A stretch of 64,000 bases of DNA from JALYXV01 sp963733505 (GCA_963733505.1 CAVTDW010000008.1:1-64000), one strand, 5' to 3'; positions 9,424 to 18,563 are shown, numbered from the stretch's first letter. Numbers and translations: made by a program. The notes: generated by a model from the sequence alone, not told the origin.

Positions 9424-12400
9424 TCATATCGTGCGGCCTGCCTCCGACCGAACCGCGGCCTCGTGTTTGGAAGCAAGATGACGGACAGACCAGTGGGTGT
9501 CCGTGCAAAGGATCTCGCCGATCTGTTCGGCGAGTTCTGGGTTCTGTCGTTTCAGGATCCCAAGACCGGTCGCAAGCGTGTGTCGAACATCCGGATCGGG
9601 GTCGCTCGCCAGTTCCATGATGGCCGCCGTCGGCGACGGGGCGCGGTGGATGGCGAGAAGAGCGGCGAGTTGACGCACCCATACAGCGGGATGCGTCAAT
9701 AAGACTTGTACGTCGAGGTATACGTGCTCAGGGTTCAAGGTCGCGATCGCATGCGCTCCAGCGTGCGCATCTTCCTTCTTGGTCGACATGAGCCGTTCCA
9801 TGGCAAGGGTCACGACCTGCGCAGCGTCGTCTCGCGTAAGGGCCAAGGCGGCGGCAGCTTGAAGTGCCTCTCTCGGTAACGACCCGAAGTCGAGATCGAA
9901 GCGCATTGTGCTCAACGGATGGAGCCCCCCAAGGAATGGCTTGTCGACTTCGGTCGGTGTCTTCGCGGACGCGCGAGATCTATGGACCTCCGGAAGAACT
10001 CCTTCCGGAGGCCGTAGTTGAGATGTCGGGCGAGGGCTCCTACTCCCTCGATCCCTTCCGTACGGTTCTGTTCGGGACGCCCAATGTTCAGCGCGAGACT
10101 GAGGCAGTGGTCGGCCATCCGTTGTCGCTGGTCCTCCTCGAGGATACGTGCACGATAAGCCACTTGGGGAAGTCCCGTGCCGAAGTAGAATGTTCCCGGC
10201 GGAGGCTCGGGGGCATTCAGCACCGAATCGACCGCCTCTTGGACCGTGGCGACGAGATCGGGATGCGCTATGCCAAGGTCGCCGAGCGTCTGTAGCGCGA
10301 TGGCGTTGCCGGCATCGGCAAGGACATTCAAGCGGTCCGATGAGTATTGATGGCGGGGGGTTGAGCCGCGGAGGATCTCCGAGCGGGCTTGGTAGCCGAA
10401 ATGGTTACCTTGTTCGATGATTCGGGCGAGATGACCGACGGGCACGCGCCTCGAGCGCAGAGTGGGTTCGGGCGATTCCTACGACGATCTGAAGGTGCTC
10501 GTCGTCCTCGTGCCGGTAATGGTTTGGCTCCCGAGCGATTCGCTCCTCGAGCAGTTCCAGAGCCGTTTTAGCCTGGAGCGCTGTTGTTCGTTCGATGAGT
10601 GACGCTAGAGCCTTCCACGCATTGAGGTCGACATGCGGCGCGAAGAAGCTCCTGCGGGGCTCCTGCGTCGCGGTGAGGGCAAGGTTGACGTAGTCGGCGA
10701 CGTCGTCATCAGGTATAAGATCCGCTTGAAGCGATGCGAGATGCAGTCCCGTGGCCCGCTCCCAATATGGCCCGTCGTTGATCCGTTCACGGACATCGAA
10801 GTAGCTGCTCAATGGCAGGCATTTCTCGGCATCTTGCCCTGCGGCGAGAGCATGCCCAAGCGCCGCGCTTCTTTCGCCGGCCCGTACGAGGACTTCGACG
10901 AGTGCAACATGTGCACCGTGTTCGTCGTTCAGGTCTCCACGGATACAGCGTTGCGCAGCGCGTCCTATACCAGCGAAGGGCTCCGGGCAGATCATTTCGA
11001 GCGAGCGCCGCCGCGCCGGCGTCCTGTGGATCGCCACCGGGAAAAGGCCGACAGCACCAGAGGATTCCAGAGAGAAGGCGAGCTGCGAAAGAACGTTCAT
11101 GTCCTCGCTGAGAGGTCCGAACCTGCTGCGTACGTGGACAATCGACCGAAGTGCGGCAGCCGCTTCAGCTGTCAGTCTTGCTGTGCATGCTCGTTGGATC
11201 GCCTCGTAGTAAAGGGAGTCGGCTTCTTCAGGTCGGGCGTGACGGACGGTGTAGCGACCACAACGGGCATGCACCAGGGTGGCCATCGTGTGTCCTAGCC
11301 GACCGGCTCGGGCGTCTCGCAGGAGAGCGACCCACTCGCCCGACAAGTCCGCTTTCGCCGTGCGGAGTCGGACGGTAATGGGGTTGTCCGGTCCGAGCGC
11401 GCCACGTCGCTCGACAAGGCTGTCAACCTGGGCGGCGAGGTGAGCTGCCTGAATGGTCTCACCGGTGGCAATAGCGGTCTCAAGAACCCAAAGGATGACA
11501 GCATCGGTGTCAGGGTTGCCCGCGTCCGAAAGCCTTTCGTAGAGGTCGACCAAGGAACCGAGGTCGCGGACGGGCTGACCGTACCAAGCGCCGATCGCGT
11601 CGGCGAGGGCGACAAAAGCTTTCGCCTCTGGAAGGTCCGCCTCCCGAGTGAGAGCGCGAAGACGGCCAGTTGCCTGCGGGTCCCAGTTGCCGCCAACGGA
11701 TTCGATCTGCTCCCACGCGAGTCTGCTAGAGTTCGAGCGGCCGCCTCTAGGTCGCCAGCCCTGACAAGAAGCTCGGCATGTTGGAGTCGAAGCCGCTCGG
11801 CGAAATCGGCGAAGCCCTTCTCGCTAAGCGCTTCGATGAGGAGGCGAGGCCTGCTGCGGCCGTTACCGGATCAGTAGCCGCGAGTGCGTTGCAGTGATTG
11901 AAGTCAGCTTCGAGGCCGAGCGCGGTGATCGGGCCACGAACAAGCGCGTCGGCCAGAACATCTGCCGATGTCCGCTCAGGGACCGGCCAGTCGACACGAT
12001 CGCAAAACGCGGTCGCCCATTCAGGCCCGAAGAGCCGGCGGACCAGCTCGGGTCTGGTCCTCAGCTTCTCCGACAGACGCCGTCGGTCGTACAACTCGAT
12101 GCCGAAGTCATGCTTTTCTCGCAGTTGTTCGAGCGTTTCCGACATCTCGGTGCGGTCGGTGTCACAAGACACGCAGATGACCAACGTCGTCGCATTGACA
12201 GGACGAAATCCATTCGCGAACTCCTCAACAGCGGCCTTGAGTTCAGTGACCCCAAAGGCGACTCTGCGCTTTGCCTGATAGCCGACATTCTCGCCGTCAT
12301 CGCCGCTCCCGTAGATATCGATTCCGTATTGCCGCTGTCCCGGTACGCCGTAGACTCGGACGCCTCGCAGCCCATCCACGTGCTCGGCGACAACCAGAAC

Positions 12401-12547
12401 GATCTTTTCGAAGTCCTGCCAACTTCGCTCGTGAAATGGTAGGAGGTCAGGATCGCGGGTCGATGGTGGCGCCACCTGGTCCGTTACCAGGTCACGCATA
12501 TCGGCCTGATCGAACTCGGATGGTTTTCCAGTGTCGTCACCAAGCAT
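9424..12547 (-). pseudogene. Mrr-like PD-(D/E)XK nuclease fused to long helical repeats, frameshifted
   Basis: Residues from 12547 give a restriction-endonuclease fold. SWQDFEKIVLVVAEHV is the helix-1 signature, QYGIDIYG supplies the catalytic Asp and VGYQAKRR is the QxK motif. A region containing VICVSCDTDRTEM and LYDRRRLSEKLR then completes about 215 residues. The remaining roughly 800 codons are alpha-helical repeat-like (FAERLRLQHAELLVRAGDLE, HPAVWVRQLAALLAIHRAP, DPDPDVRHTLATGLGI), resembling TPR then HEAT repeats. No Walker A motif is seen between them, unlike STAND-type defence proteins. Frame changes occur near 11860, 11725, 10440 and 9970; the total of about 1041 codons is +1 modulo 3. 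Its place in transposon cargo makes an antiphage or anti-plasmid role plausible, but that is inference. Confidence 0.65.
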
Positions 12548-12715
12548 TTCGGGCTCGTCTCCTGCAACAAATGGACTGACTAGACGGTGATGATGCCAAT
12601 CGCTCGGCTACTTCTGTGACACCTCGACCCCGTTCCTGTGGTGTCAGCGCCTGATCGCTTCCTGACCAGATTGGCCGTACGTCCGTCATCTTCATGGCTG
12701 CGACCAATCACAAGT

Positions 12716-12781
12716 CGATTGCGCATGTCCAACCTCGATTGCGCAAGTAGTGCGCATGTTTGACCTCGATTGCGCATCTTC
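12716..12781 (+). repeat. Right-end TnsB-site-like repeats
   Basis: CGATTGCGCA occurs at 12716-12725, 12736-12745 and 12767-12776, with a further TGCGCA at 12751-12756. The unit starting TGCGCATGT and ending CCTCGATTGCGCA occurs twice (from 12720 and from 12751). The outermost copy is part of the right inverted repeat. Asymmetric arrays of transposase sites are normal at Tn7-type ends. Confidence 0.7.
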
Positions 12782-12795
12782 GATCGATCCCTACA
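12771..12795 (-). repeat. Right terminal inverted repeat
   Basis: This is the reverse complement of 12-36 with one mismatch, ending CCCTACA at the outer tip. Confidence 0.92.
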
Positions 12796-12800
12796 CAGGG
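12796..12800. repeat. Right target-site duplication CAGGG
   Basis: It is identical to bases 7-11. The joined pre-insertion target would read CCCCTACAGGGGG, a small palindromic GC-rich hairpin just after the dnaB stop that may have been the dnaB terminator. Confidence 0.85.
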
Positions 12801-12803
12801 GGC

Positions 12804-15384
12804 TTACACCCTGGCCATGTTCGCAAATCTTGTGTAGTGGTCCAGGAATGCGAGGTGAGTGATGCCGGTCGGGCCATTGCGGTGTTTGGAAATGATCACC
12901 TCGGCCGTGCCTCGGTCGGGCGACTCCGAGTTGTAAACCTCGTCACGATATAAAAACATGACTACGTCAGCGTCCTGCTCCAGTGAGTTATGAGAAATAA
13001 TACCGTTCGCTACAAAATTGTGCGTATGTTCGACCGTCGCATCGAATGTCGGCTGTTCACCGGCGCATTGGATCGCCACAACCCTGTCCCAGCACAGCTG
13101 CGATGTCGCTCGGTCGGCCTCGATTGTCACCAACCTCGCCCTATCCCGGCCAGAGACCCGTGCCTGTGGCGCCACGCCCTGGCCGGACTGCCTGGCCGTC
13201 GCTGGAAACTGCCACCTCGCCGTGAGCCCCGATTTCTCGCAAGAATCGGGCATGATTCGTCGCACCCCGCACCCGCACGCAATACGTGCTCCGGTGGAAA
13301 TGCGCCCTCTGCTTTGGTGCCCCGACTCGCCGCTTTGTCGACCGACCGATCGAAGAACGGATCCCGAAGCGTAGAAGGAGATGCTGGACGTCGAGGGCTA
13401 GTCGGCGGCTTGTCGTCCTGAAATGCGGTGCCACCACCTGCCGTCCACGATTTCGCCCCATCGTCATCGAGCCGTCTGTGGCCCACAGGTGGTGAAGGAA
13501 TAGCGCCACCTTCTCGTCGGGTAAGCCGAATACCGCTGCGGGAACGAACCTGGTGCCGGCCCTGCACTTCCACAGCCCATGGGGCTCCAGCCAGTCGCGC
13601 ATCGGGTGCTTCACATCGTCAGTGAGCCGATCAGGGCTCGGAAACCGCAGCTGCCATGTGGCCTTGAGCTTCTCTCCGACGACCTCAATACCGAACAGCC
13701 GTTTCGCAGTGAGTTCCACCGCCTCTTTGTTGGCCAGGTCCGCCGTTGCATACTTGAACGAGGGGCCCATCGTGCCGTGGCCAATGAGATGAGCAGCAAG
13801 GGTGATCTCGTCGGCGGACCAGTCATCGCCGGGGCTGAGCGGGGCAGCGATCTGTCTGGGCACGGCGATGAATGAGCCGGCTCGCAATGAGTCGAGTCTG
13901 GCCCAGCCCCCATCGGTCAGGAACTTATGGTTCGCGGTGGCGTCGACACTCCTGCCTGACGCCAGCCGCATGGTGAAAACTGGTTTGATGCCCGACGGAA
14001 AGGCCTTCGTGAGTTTGGCGGCAACTATTCTTTGATGTTGGTCAACGGACCACACCAGGGGCTGCTCCTGAGTCAACACCAGTTCACCGAGTGTGACCTC
14101 TCGACCATTGTCGGCTCGCAGCAATCGGGTGGATGCTGGCATACACCCCGATTCCCGCAGGTCGGCCAGTACGGGGCGTTTGTCGGCGCGCATTTCGAGG
14201 TTGCGGGAGAGCTGAGAGAGGGCGACGACTGGAACCGCCAGCTCGCGTGCCAGGATCTTCAGTCCGCGGCTGATCTCGGATACTTCAACCTGACGGTTTT
14301 CGGCGCTGTGGCGGCCCGACATCAGTTGGAGGTAGTCCACGACGATCAGTCCCAGGTCACCGAGGCGGCTTCGCAGCCGCCGGGCCTTGGCCCGAATCTC
14401 CATCACCGTGAGGTTGGGGTTGTCGTCGATATACAGCGGCGCCTCGCCCAGGCGGCCGATGGCGTGGCTGATCTTGGGCCAGTCCGATTCGAGCAGCTTC
14501 CCGTTGCGAATCCTCGTCGAGTCGACGCGGGCTTCGGAACACAACAGGCGCTGCGTCACCTCGGAGTGGCTCATTTCAAGCGAAAAGAACAGCACCGGCC
14601 GGCGGGCTTCCATCGCCGCGTGGGCCGCCATCCCCAGCGCCATAGCAGTCTTACCCATGGATGGACGGGCCCCGATGATGACCAGGCTCGAGGGCTGCAG
14701 GCCCGACAGCCGCTCGTCCAGATCGAGGTAACCGGTGGGCACCCCGGTGATGGACTCGCCCCGGTCGTAGAGCGCCTCGAGGCGGTCCAGGCTCTCGGAC
14801 AGCAAGTCGTGCAGCGGCCGCAGGGAGTCGGTGACCCGGCGCTCGGCCACCTCGAACACCAGCGTCTCGGCCCGGTCGACGGCCTCGGCCACGTCCTCGG
14901 GCACCCCGTAGCCCATCTCGGCGATCTCGCCCGCCACCCCGATGAGGCGACGCAACAAGGCGTGTTCCTCGACGATGCGGGCGTAGCGCCCGGCATTGGT
15001 GGTGGCGGGGGTGTTGGCCTGGAGGGTGATGAGCGTCGCGGGGCCGCCGATGGCCTCGAGTAGGCCCGCCCGGCGCAGCTCGTCGGCGACGGTGACCGGG
15101 TCGGCCGGCTCGCCCTGGGCGTACAGGGAGCACACGGCGTCGAACACGTGGCCGTGGGCCGGCTTGTAGAAGTCGTCGGCCGAGCAGGTCTCGACCGCGG
15201 CCGCGATCGCATCTCGCGACAGCAACATGGCGCCGAGCAGCGACTCCTCGGCTTCGAGGTTGTGCGGCGGGACCCGCCCGGCTGGGCTGGAAGATCCTGA
15301 CGGACCGCTACTCTGCCTGCCCCGTCCGCCTTGGCTGGCGTGCCCGAAGTTGCGGCGCCGAGCGTCGTCGAGGGATTGGACCAT
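12804..15384 (-). CDS. dnaB: Replicative DNA helicase DnaB with intein (frame break inside the intein)
   Basis: The N-terminal 413 residues are DnaB: a leader of about 40 residues, then PHNLEAEESLLGAMLLS (primase-binding domain), Walker A ARPSMGKTAMA and Walker B LGLIVVDYLQLMSGR. After LADLRESG an intein interrupts the DNA-binding-loop region. The C-extein SLEQDADVVMFLYRDE... runs 60 residues to TAA 12804, for a 473-residue mature helicase. The gene is +1 modulo 3 because of one break near 13150-13240, within the C-terminal part of the intein. As read, neither splicing nor the DnaB C-terminus would be produced. This gene is essential, so a base-calling error or a second dnaB elsewhere is likely. 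The ATG at 15384 is separated from rplI by a strong hairpin, so dnaB has its own promoter. Confidence 0.93.
12987..14145 (-). other. DnaB intein with degenerate homing-endonuclease domain
   Basis: It begins with the splicing Cys (CMPASTRLLRADN) directly after RESG. Block B is recognisable as DATANHKFLTDGG (TxxH). The C-terminal splice block reads FDATVEHTHNFVANGIISHN before Ser+1 of SLEQDAD. This is the insertion site used by the Synechocystis and mycobacterial DnaB inteins. A LAGLIDADG-type endonuclease region is present but drifted: AAHLIGHGTM has lost the first motif's acidic residue, whereas FLHHLWATDGSMT keeps the second. The 1159-nt length is one base over a whole number of codons. Confidence 0.88.
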
Positions 15385-15526
15385 GACCGCCCCTACCCTC
15401 GCCCCTGGTCCTGTGAGGTCGCTAGAGGATGACGGTGTGAATTCCCTGTGGGTATCGAGATGCTATCCCCAGGTCCAAACATGTGTTCGAGTGTAGGGCG
15501 TGGGTGTGACCACAACCCGGACGCGC

Positions 15527-15555
15527 CCGAGCGCCGGGCCAGGCCCGGCGCTCGG
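15527..15555. terminator. Strong hairpin between rplI and dnaB
   Basis: A perfect 14-bp inverted repeat (CCGAGCGCCGGGCC and its complement) is separated by one base, 16 bases past the rplI stop. No T-run follows, as is common for actinobacterial terminators. It separates the rpsF-ssb-rplI transcript from dnaB. Confidence 0.75.
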
Positions 15556-15570
15556 CATCGCTACGAGATG

Positions 15571-16017
15571 TCAGCTTCGAACGACGTCGATGGTGACCCG
15601 GAACTCCACGTCGGCGTGCAGTTTGACGGGGACCTCATGGGTACCGAGGGAACGGATCGGCTCCTCCAGGTGGAGGCGCCTTCGGTCCAGGTCGATGCCC
15701 GTCTGCTCGGCTACCGCCGCGACCACGTCGGCCGAGGTCACAGAACCGAACAGCTTGCCCTCGGCGCCCGCCCGAGCCGGGATGCGAATGACCGTCGGCA
15801 CCAACTGCCGGGCCACCGTCTCGGCCGCTTCCCGGTCGCGGGCGTCGCGCCGGTCGCGGGCCCGGCGCATGGCCGTCGCCTGGGCGTCCAGCCCGGTGCC
15901 GGCCACGATGGCGTGGCCCTTGGGCAACAGGTAGTTGCGGGCGTACCCGTCCGCCACCTCGCGGATGTCGCCCCGTTTGCCGAGGTGATCGACGTCGCTG
16001 CGCAGAACGACTCGCAC
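15571..16017 (-). CDS. rplI: 50S ribosomal protein L9
   Basis: This 148-residue L9 binds 23S rRNA through its N-terminal domain (MRVVLRSDVDHLGKRGDI, then GYARNYLLPKGHAI, the family signature). A central helix rich in Arg and Ala joins it to the C-terminal domain ending VEFRVTIDVVRS. The GTG start shares its first base with the last base of the ssb stop (TAGTG), so translation is coupled to ssb. rpsR, normally found between ssb and rplI in actinobacteria, is missing here. Confidence 0.97.
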   Translation of the reverse strand: MRVVLRSDVDHLGKRGDIREVADGYARNYLLPKGHAIVAGTGLDAQATAMRRARDRRDARDREAAETVARQLVPTVIRIPARAGAEGKLFGSVTSADVVAAVAEQTGIDLDRRRLHLEEPIRSLGTHEVPVKLHADVEFRVTIDVVRS

Positions 16018-16502
16018 TAGAACGGCTCCTCGTCCTCGTTGTTCCCGTACCCGCTCGGCGCCTGGTTGGGCACCGCCCGGCTGCTGACGCCGGCGCTCGC
16101 GCCATCCCGTGCGGGGGCAGCGCTTCCGTCGGGACTGCGGCGCTCGTTCTTCTCGATCTTGACCGTCGCCCAGCGCAGGCTGGGCGCGACCTCATCGGCG
16201 TTGATCTCGACCTTCGAGCGCTTCTCGCCCTCTTGGTTTTCCCAGCTTCGCTGGTCCAAGCGCCCGCTCACCACGACGCGGGTACCGCGTGAACATGACT
16301 GGGCCACGTTTTCCGCCAGGGTGCCCCAGCAGATGACGTCGAAGAACGACGTGGCCTCTTCCCACTCGTTGGTTTGACGGTTCTGCCACCGCCGGTTGAC
16401 CGCCAGCCCGAAGCTGGCGTTGGCCTGGCCGGTCGGCGTGAACCGCAGCTCCGGATCCCGGGTCATGTTGCCACTGATGCTGATGTTGTTGCCGTTGGAC
16501 AT
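16017..16502 (-). CDS. ssb: Single-stranded DNA-binding protein
   Basis: This 161-residue SSB has an N-terminal OB fold of about 115 residues (ISGNMTRDPELRFTPTGQA, TSFFDVICWGTLAENVA, GTRVVVSGRLDQRSW). A flexible tail ends in EDEEPF, close to the DDEPPF-type acidic tip that recruits repair and replication proteins. It lies 5 bp after rpsF and overlaps rplI by one base, forming the rpsF-ssb-rplI operon. Confidence 0.97.
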   Translation of the reverse strand: MSNGNNISISGNMTRDPELRFTPTGQANASFGLAVNRRWQNRQTNEWEEATSFFDVICWGTLAENVAQSCSRGTRVVVSGRLDQRSWENQEGEKRSKVEINADEVAPSLRWATVKIEKNERRSPDGSAAPARDGASAGVSSRAVPNQAPSGYGNNEDEEPF

Positions 16503-16507
16503 GTCTC

Positions 16508-16873
16508 TTACGCTCCGTTCGTGCCCTTGTCCGCGCCGGCACCGGCTCCCGCCTCGACCTTGACCGGCTTCGCCCGGCCGGAGGTCTTCTCGGGGACCCG
16601 GATCACCTTGTAGCGGATCACCTCGTCTGCGAGGTGCAGCATCCGGTCGAGTTCAGCCATCACGGGGGGGTCCGCCGTCGTCTCGATGAGGACGTAGTAC
16701 CCCTCGTTGTGATGCTTGATCTCGTAGGCGAATCGCCGCCGGCCCCAGTAGTCAATGCGCCCCAGGGTCGCACCCTTGGACTTGAGCAGCTGGGTGGCTC
16801 GATCCACCGTCGACCGGATGACATCCTCGTCCAGGCCGACGTTCAAGATCACCATGACTTCGTACGGCCGCAT
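16508..16873 (-). CDS. rpsF: 30S ribosomal protein S6
   Basis: This 121-residue S6 starts MRPYEVMVILNVGLDED and contains RIDYWGRRRFAYEIKHHNEG and VIRYKVIRVPE, all family landmarks. The Ala/Gly-rich tail of about 20 residues is longer than the minimal protein. It is the first gene of the minus-strand rpsF-ssb-rplI operon; a promoter would lie in 16874-17055. S6 normally pairs with S18, whose gene is not in this window. Confidence 0.97.
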   Translation of the reverse strand: MRPYEVMVILNVGLDEDVIRSTVDRATQLLKSKGATLGRIDYWGRRRFAYEIKHHNEGYYVLIETTADPPVMAELDRMLHLADEVIRYKVIRVPEKTSGRAKPVKVEAGAGAGADKGTNGA

Positions 16874-17004
16874 AGCGGACCCTTACCTCCCTCTGGACCC
16901 GGCGTTGCCGCTCGGGGCCCCGGCGGCTCCGGGGCAGGGTTGCGTTGACCTCGTCATGGTACTGGACGTCTGCGATTGGTCCACTCCGCCATCATGACAA
17001 AGGG

Positions 17005-17030
17005 GTGTGACCGCCATGATGCTCACACCG
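17005..17030 (-). terminator. Hairpin downstream of the DUF192 gene
   Basis: GGTGTGA and TCACACC form a 7-bp stem with a 12-base loop, 26 bases beyond the stop codon of the DUF192 gene. A terminator role is likely but not proven. Confidence 0.4.
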
Positions 17031-17055
17031 GTCCCGGACGGTTGGCGGAGACGCG

Positions 17056-17613
17056 CTAGCAGGAACCTCCGACCGATATGGTCGATCCTGCGCCGACGCC
17101 GATCGAGGCGAGCTGCCCGCGGGCCACCTCGAGAGCCACGGTGTAGGGGCCGTCGGCGTGGTAGAGCGGGCAAACCGCGGCCGACCCGCACGGTGTCATG
17201 TCGGTCGCCGACACGAAGTGTCCCGCGGCGTCGAACCAGGCGATCGACAGGGCGATGAGCGTGTCCTTCATATAGAACTGCGTCGTCGTGGGCGCGACGA
17301 ACTGGAACAACATGCCGTCGTAGCCCGCCAGATCGGTCCGGTTCATGAGGCCCTGATCCTGCTGAGCCGCGGTGAGCGCCAGCAGCCCGCAGTGCCGCGA
17401 CGTCCTCCCGTCGGCGCCGCGGACCGAGAACCCGATCTGGTCGAAGCCCGCGACCCGCGAGAGTCGGGCGCCATTGGTGTCGATTGTGGGGCGGGCCGGC
17501 CTGTCGACCCCGCCGATCAAGAAGACGGCGAGCGCCAAGACACCGATCGCGACGGTGGCCCCGATGATCCAGCGCACCGTGTGGTCGGAGGGTCGGGCGG
17601 CCATGGCCGCCAT
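17056..17613 (-). CDS. DUF192 family exported protein
   Basis: This 185-residue protein has an N-terminal membrane anchor (WIIGATVAIGVLALAVFLIG, about residues 15-34) and a DUF192 domain. Family landmarks are GLMNRTDLAGYDGMLFQF, then TTTQFYMKDTLIALSIAWFD, then VALEVARGQLASIGVGAGS. DUF192 proteins are small beta-barrel proteins of poorly known function, usually secreted or membrane-anchored. Cys residues near 75 and 142 could form a disulphide outside the membrane. It starts 9 bp after panB ends, so the two are probably cotranscribed. Confidence 0.85.
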   Translation of the reverse strand: MAAMAARPSDHTVRWIIGATVAIGVLALAVFLIGGVDRPARPTIDTNGARLSRVAGFDQIGFSVRGADGRTSRHCGLLALTAAQQDQGLMNRTDLAGYDGMLFQFVAPTTTQFYMKDTLIALSIAWFDAAGHFVSATDMTPCGSAAVCPLYHADGPYTVALEVARGQLASIGVGAGSTISVGGSC

Positions 17614-17622
17614 GCTCGCCGC

Positions 17623-18492
17623 TCAGGCGCGGCCGTACAACCCGATCACCTGTTCCTGGGCGGCGCTCAGCTGGCGCGCCACCTCCCCGCTCAGGTGGTA
17701 GCTCTCGTCGAAGTTGGGAAAATGGTGACCCCGGACGTCGCTGGCGAACGCCGCCATGGCGGCCACCGCATCGGCTTTCAAGGAGGCATAGCGCCGCACG
17801 AATTTGGGCAACACACGATCTTCCAACCCGAGCAGGTCGTGGAACACCAACACCTGGCCGTCACACGACGGGCCCGCACCGATCCCGATGGTCGGCACAC
17901 CGACGGCGTCGGTGATCGTGGCCGCGACCGTGTCCGGGACTCCCTCGAGGACCAGGGCGAAACACCCCGCCTCGGCGAGGGCCCGACCGTCGGCCACCAG
18001 CGCCTCGACCGCGTCACGTTCCTTGCCCTGCACCTTGAAGCCGCCCATCATGTGCAGCGACTGCGGAGTCAGGCCGATGTGGCCCATGACGGGGATCTCG
18101 GCGTCGAGAATGGCCTCGATCATGGGCAGGCGCTTGCGGCCGCCCTCCAGCTTCACCGCCTGGGCGCCCGCCCGGATGAGCCGGGCAGCGTTGCGGACCG
18201 CATCTTCGGCGCTCACGTGGTAGCTGAGCCAGGGCATGTCGGTGATGACCATGGGCCGCGGCTTGGCTCGGGCAACCGCCGCGGTGTGGTGCTCCATGTC
18301 GGCCACCGTCACCGACAAGGTGTCGTCGTAGCCCAGCACCACCATGGCCAGCGAGTCGCCGACGAGGATCAGGTCGACGCCGGCCGCATCGGCAATACGG
18401 GCGCCGGGCGCGTCGTACGCCGTGACCATGACGAGCGGCTCACCGGAACCCTTGCGGGCCCGGACTGCGGGCGCAGTGACCGCTGGGGCCAT
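17623..18492 (-). CDS. panB: 3-methyl-2-oxobutanoate hydroxymethyltransferase
   Basis: PanB adds a hydroxymethyl group from methylenetetrahydrofolate to alpha-ketoisovalerate, the first step of pantothenate and CoA synthesis. The 289-residue protein shows VMVTAYDAPGARIADAAGVD, LILVGDSLAMVVLGYDDTL (Mg-binding Asp in GDS), VKLEGGRK and IPVMGHIGLTPQS. IGIGAGPSCDGQVLVFHDLL is a family signature. The ATG at 18492 was chosen because an AGGAGG ribosome site lies 7 bases upstream. No panC or panD lies nearby, so its pathway partners are elsewhere. Confidence 0.97.
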   Translation of the reverse strand: MAPAVTAPAVRARKGSGEPLVMVTAYDAPGARIADAAGVDLILVGDSLAMVVLGYDDTLSVTVADMEHHTAAVARAKPRPMVITDMPWLSYHVSAEDAVRNAARLIRAGAQAVKLEGGRKRLPMIEAILDAEIPVMGHIGLTPQSLHMMGGFKVQGKERDAVEALVADGRALAEAGCFALVLEGVPDTVAATITDAVGVPTIGIGAGPSCDGQVLVFHDLLGLEDRVLPKFVRRYASLKADAVAAMAAFASDVRGHHFPNFDESYHLSGEVARQLSAAQEQVIGLYGRA

Positions 18493-18563
18493 GTCGCCAC
18501 CTCCTCTGTTTGTCCCGTCCAGCGCCCCTCGGCTGCCGGCGGTGCCGCAATGGTACCCGCCGA

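Larger units (their letters stand above)
12..12795. mobile_element. Tn7-like transposon (TnsABC + TniQ), decaying
   Basis: A 12.8-kb element is bounded by near-perfect inverted repeats and a CAGGG duplication. The minus strand carries tnsA (7505 to 6809), tnsB (to 4690), tnsC (to 3569) and tniQ (to 767), followed by a small unknown gene. Cargo lies between tnsA and the right end: a nuclease/helical-repeat gene, a PIN-domain gene and small unknowns. The right end is 8 bp beyond the dnaB stop codon (12804-12806), so it occupies a site just downstream of a conserved essential gene, as Tn7 does at glmS. Unlike Tn7, the cargo and not the tns operon is next to the target gene. tnsA, tnsB, tniQ and the large cargo gene all contain frame breaks, so the element is probably not autonomous now, unless those breaks are sequencing errors. 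Confidence 0.93.

Noticed and set aside
12617..12646. TGACACC/GGTGTCA inverted repeat upstream of the nuclease gene
   Set aside because: Seven base pairs with a 16-base gap is weak and may be chance; not listed as an operator.
14032..15063. 343-codon open frame antisense to dnaB
   Set aside because: It lies wholly opposite the DnaB N-terminal coding region, has shadow-type composition and no recognisable motif; long antisense frames are common in DNA this rich in G+C.
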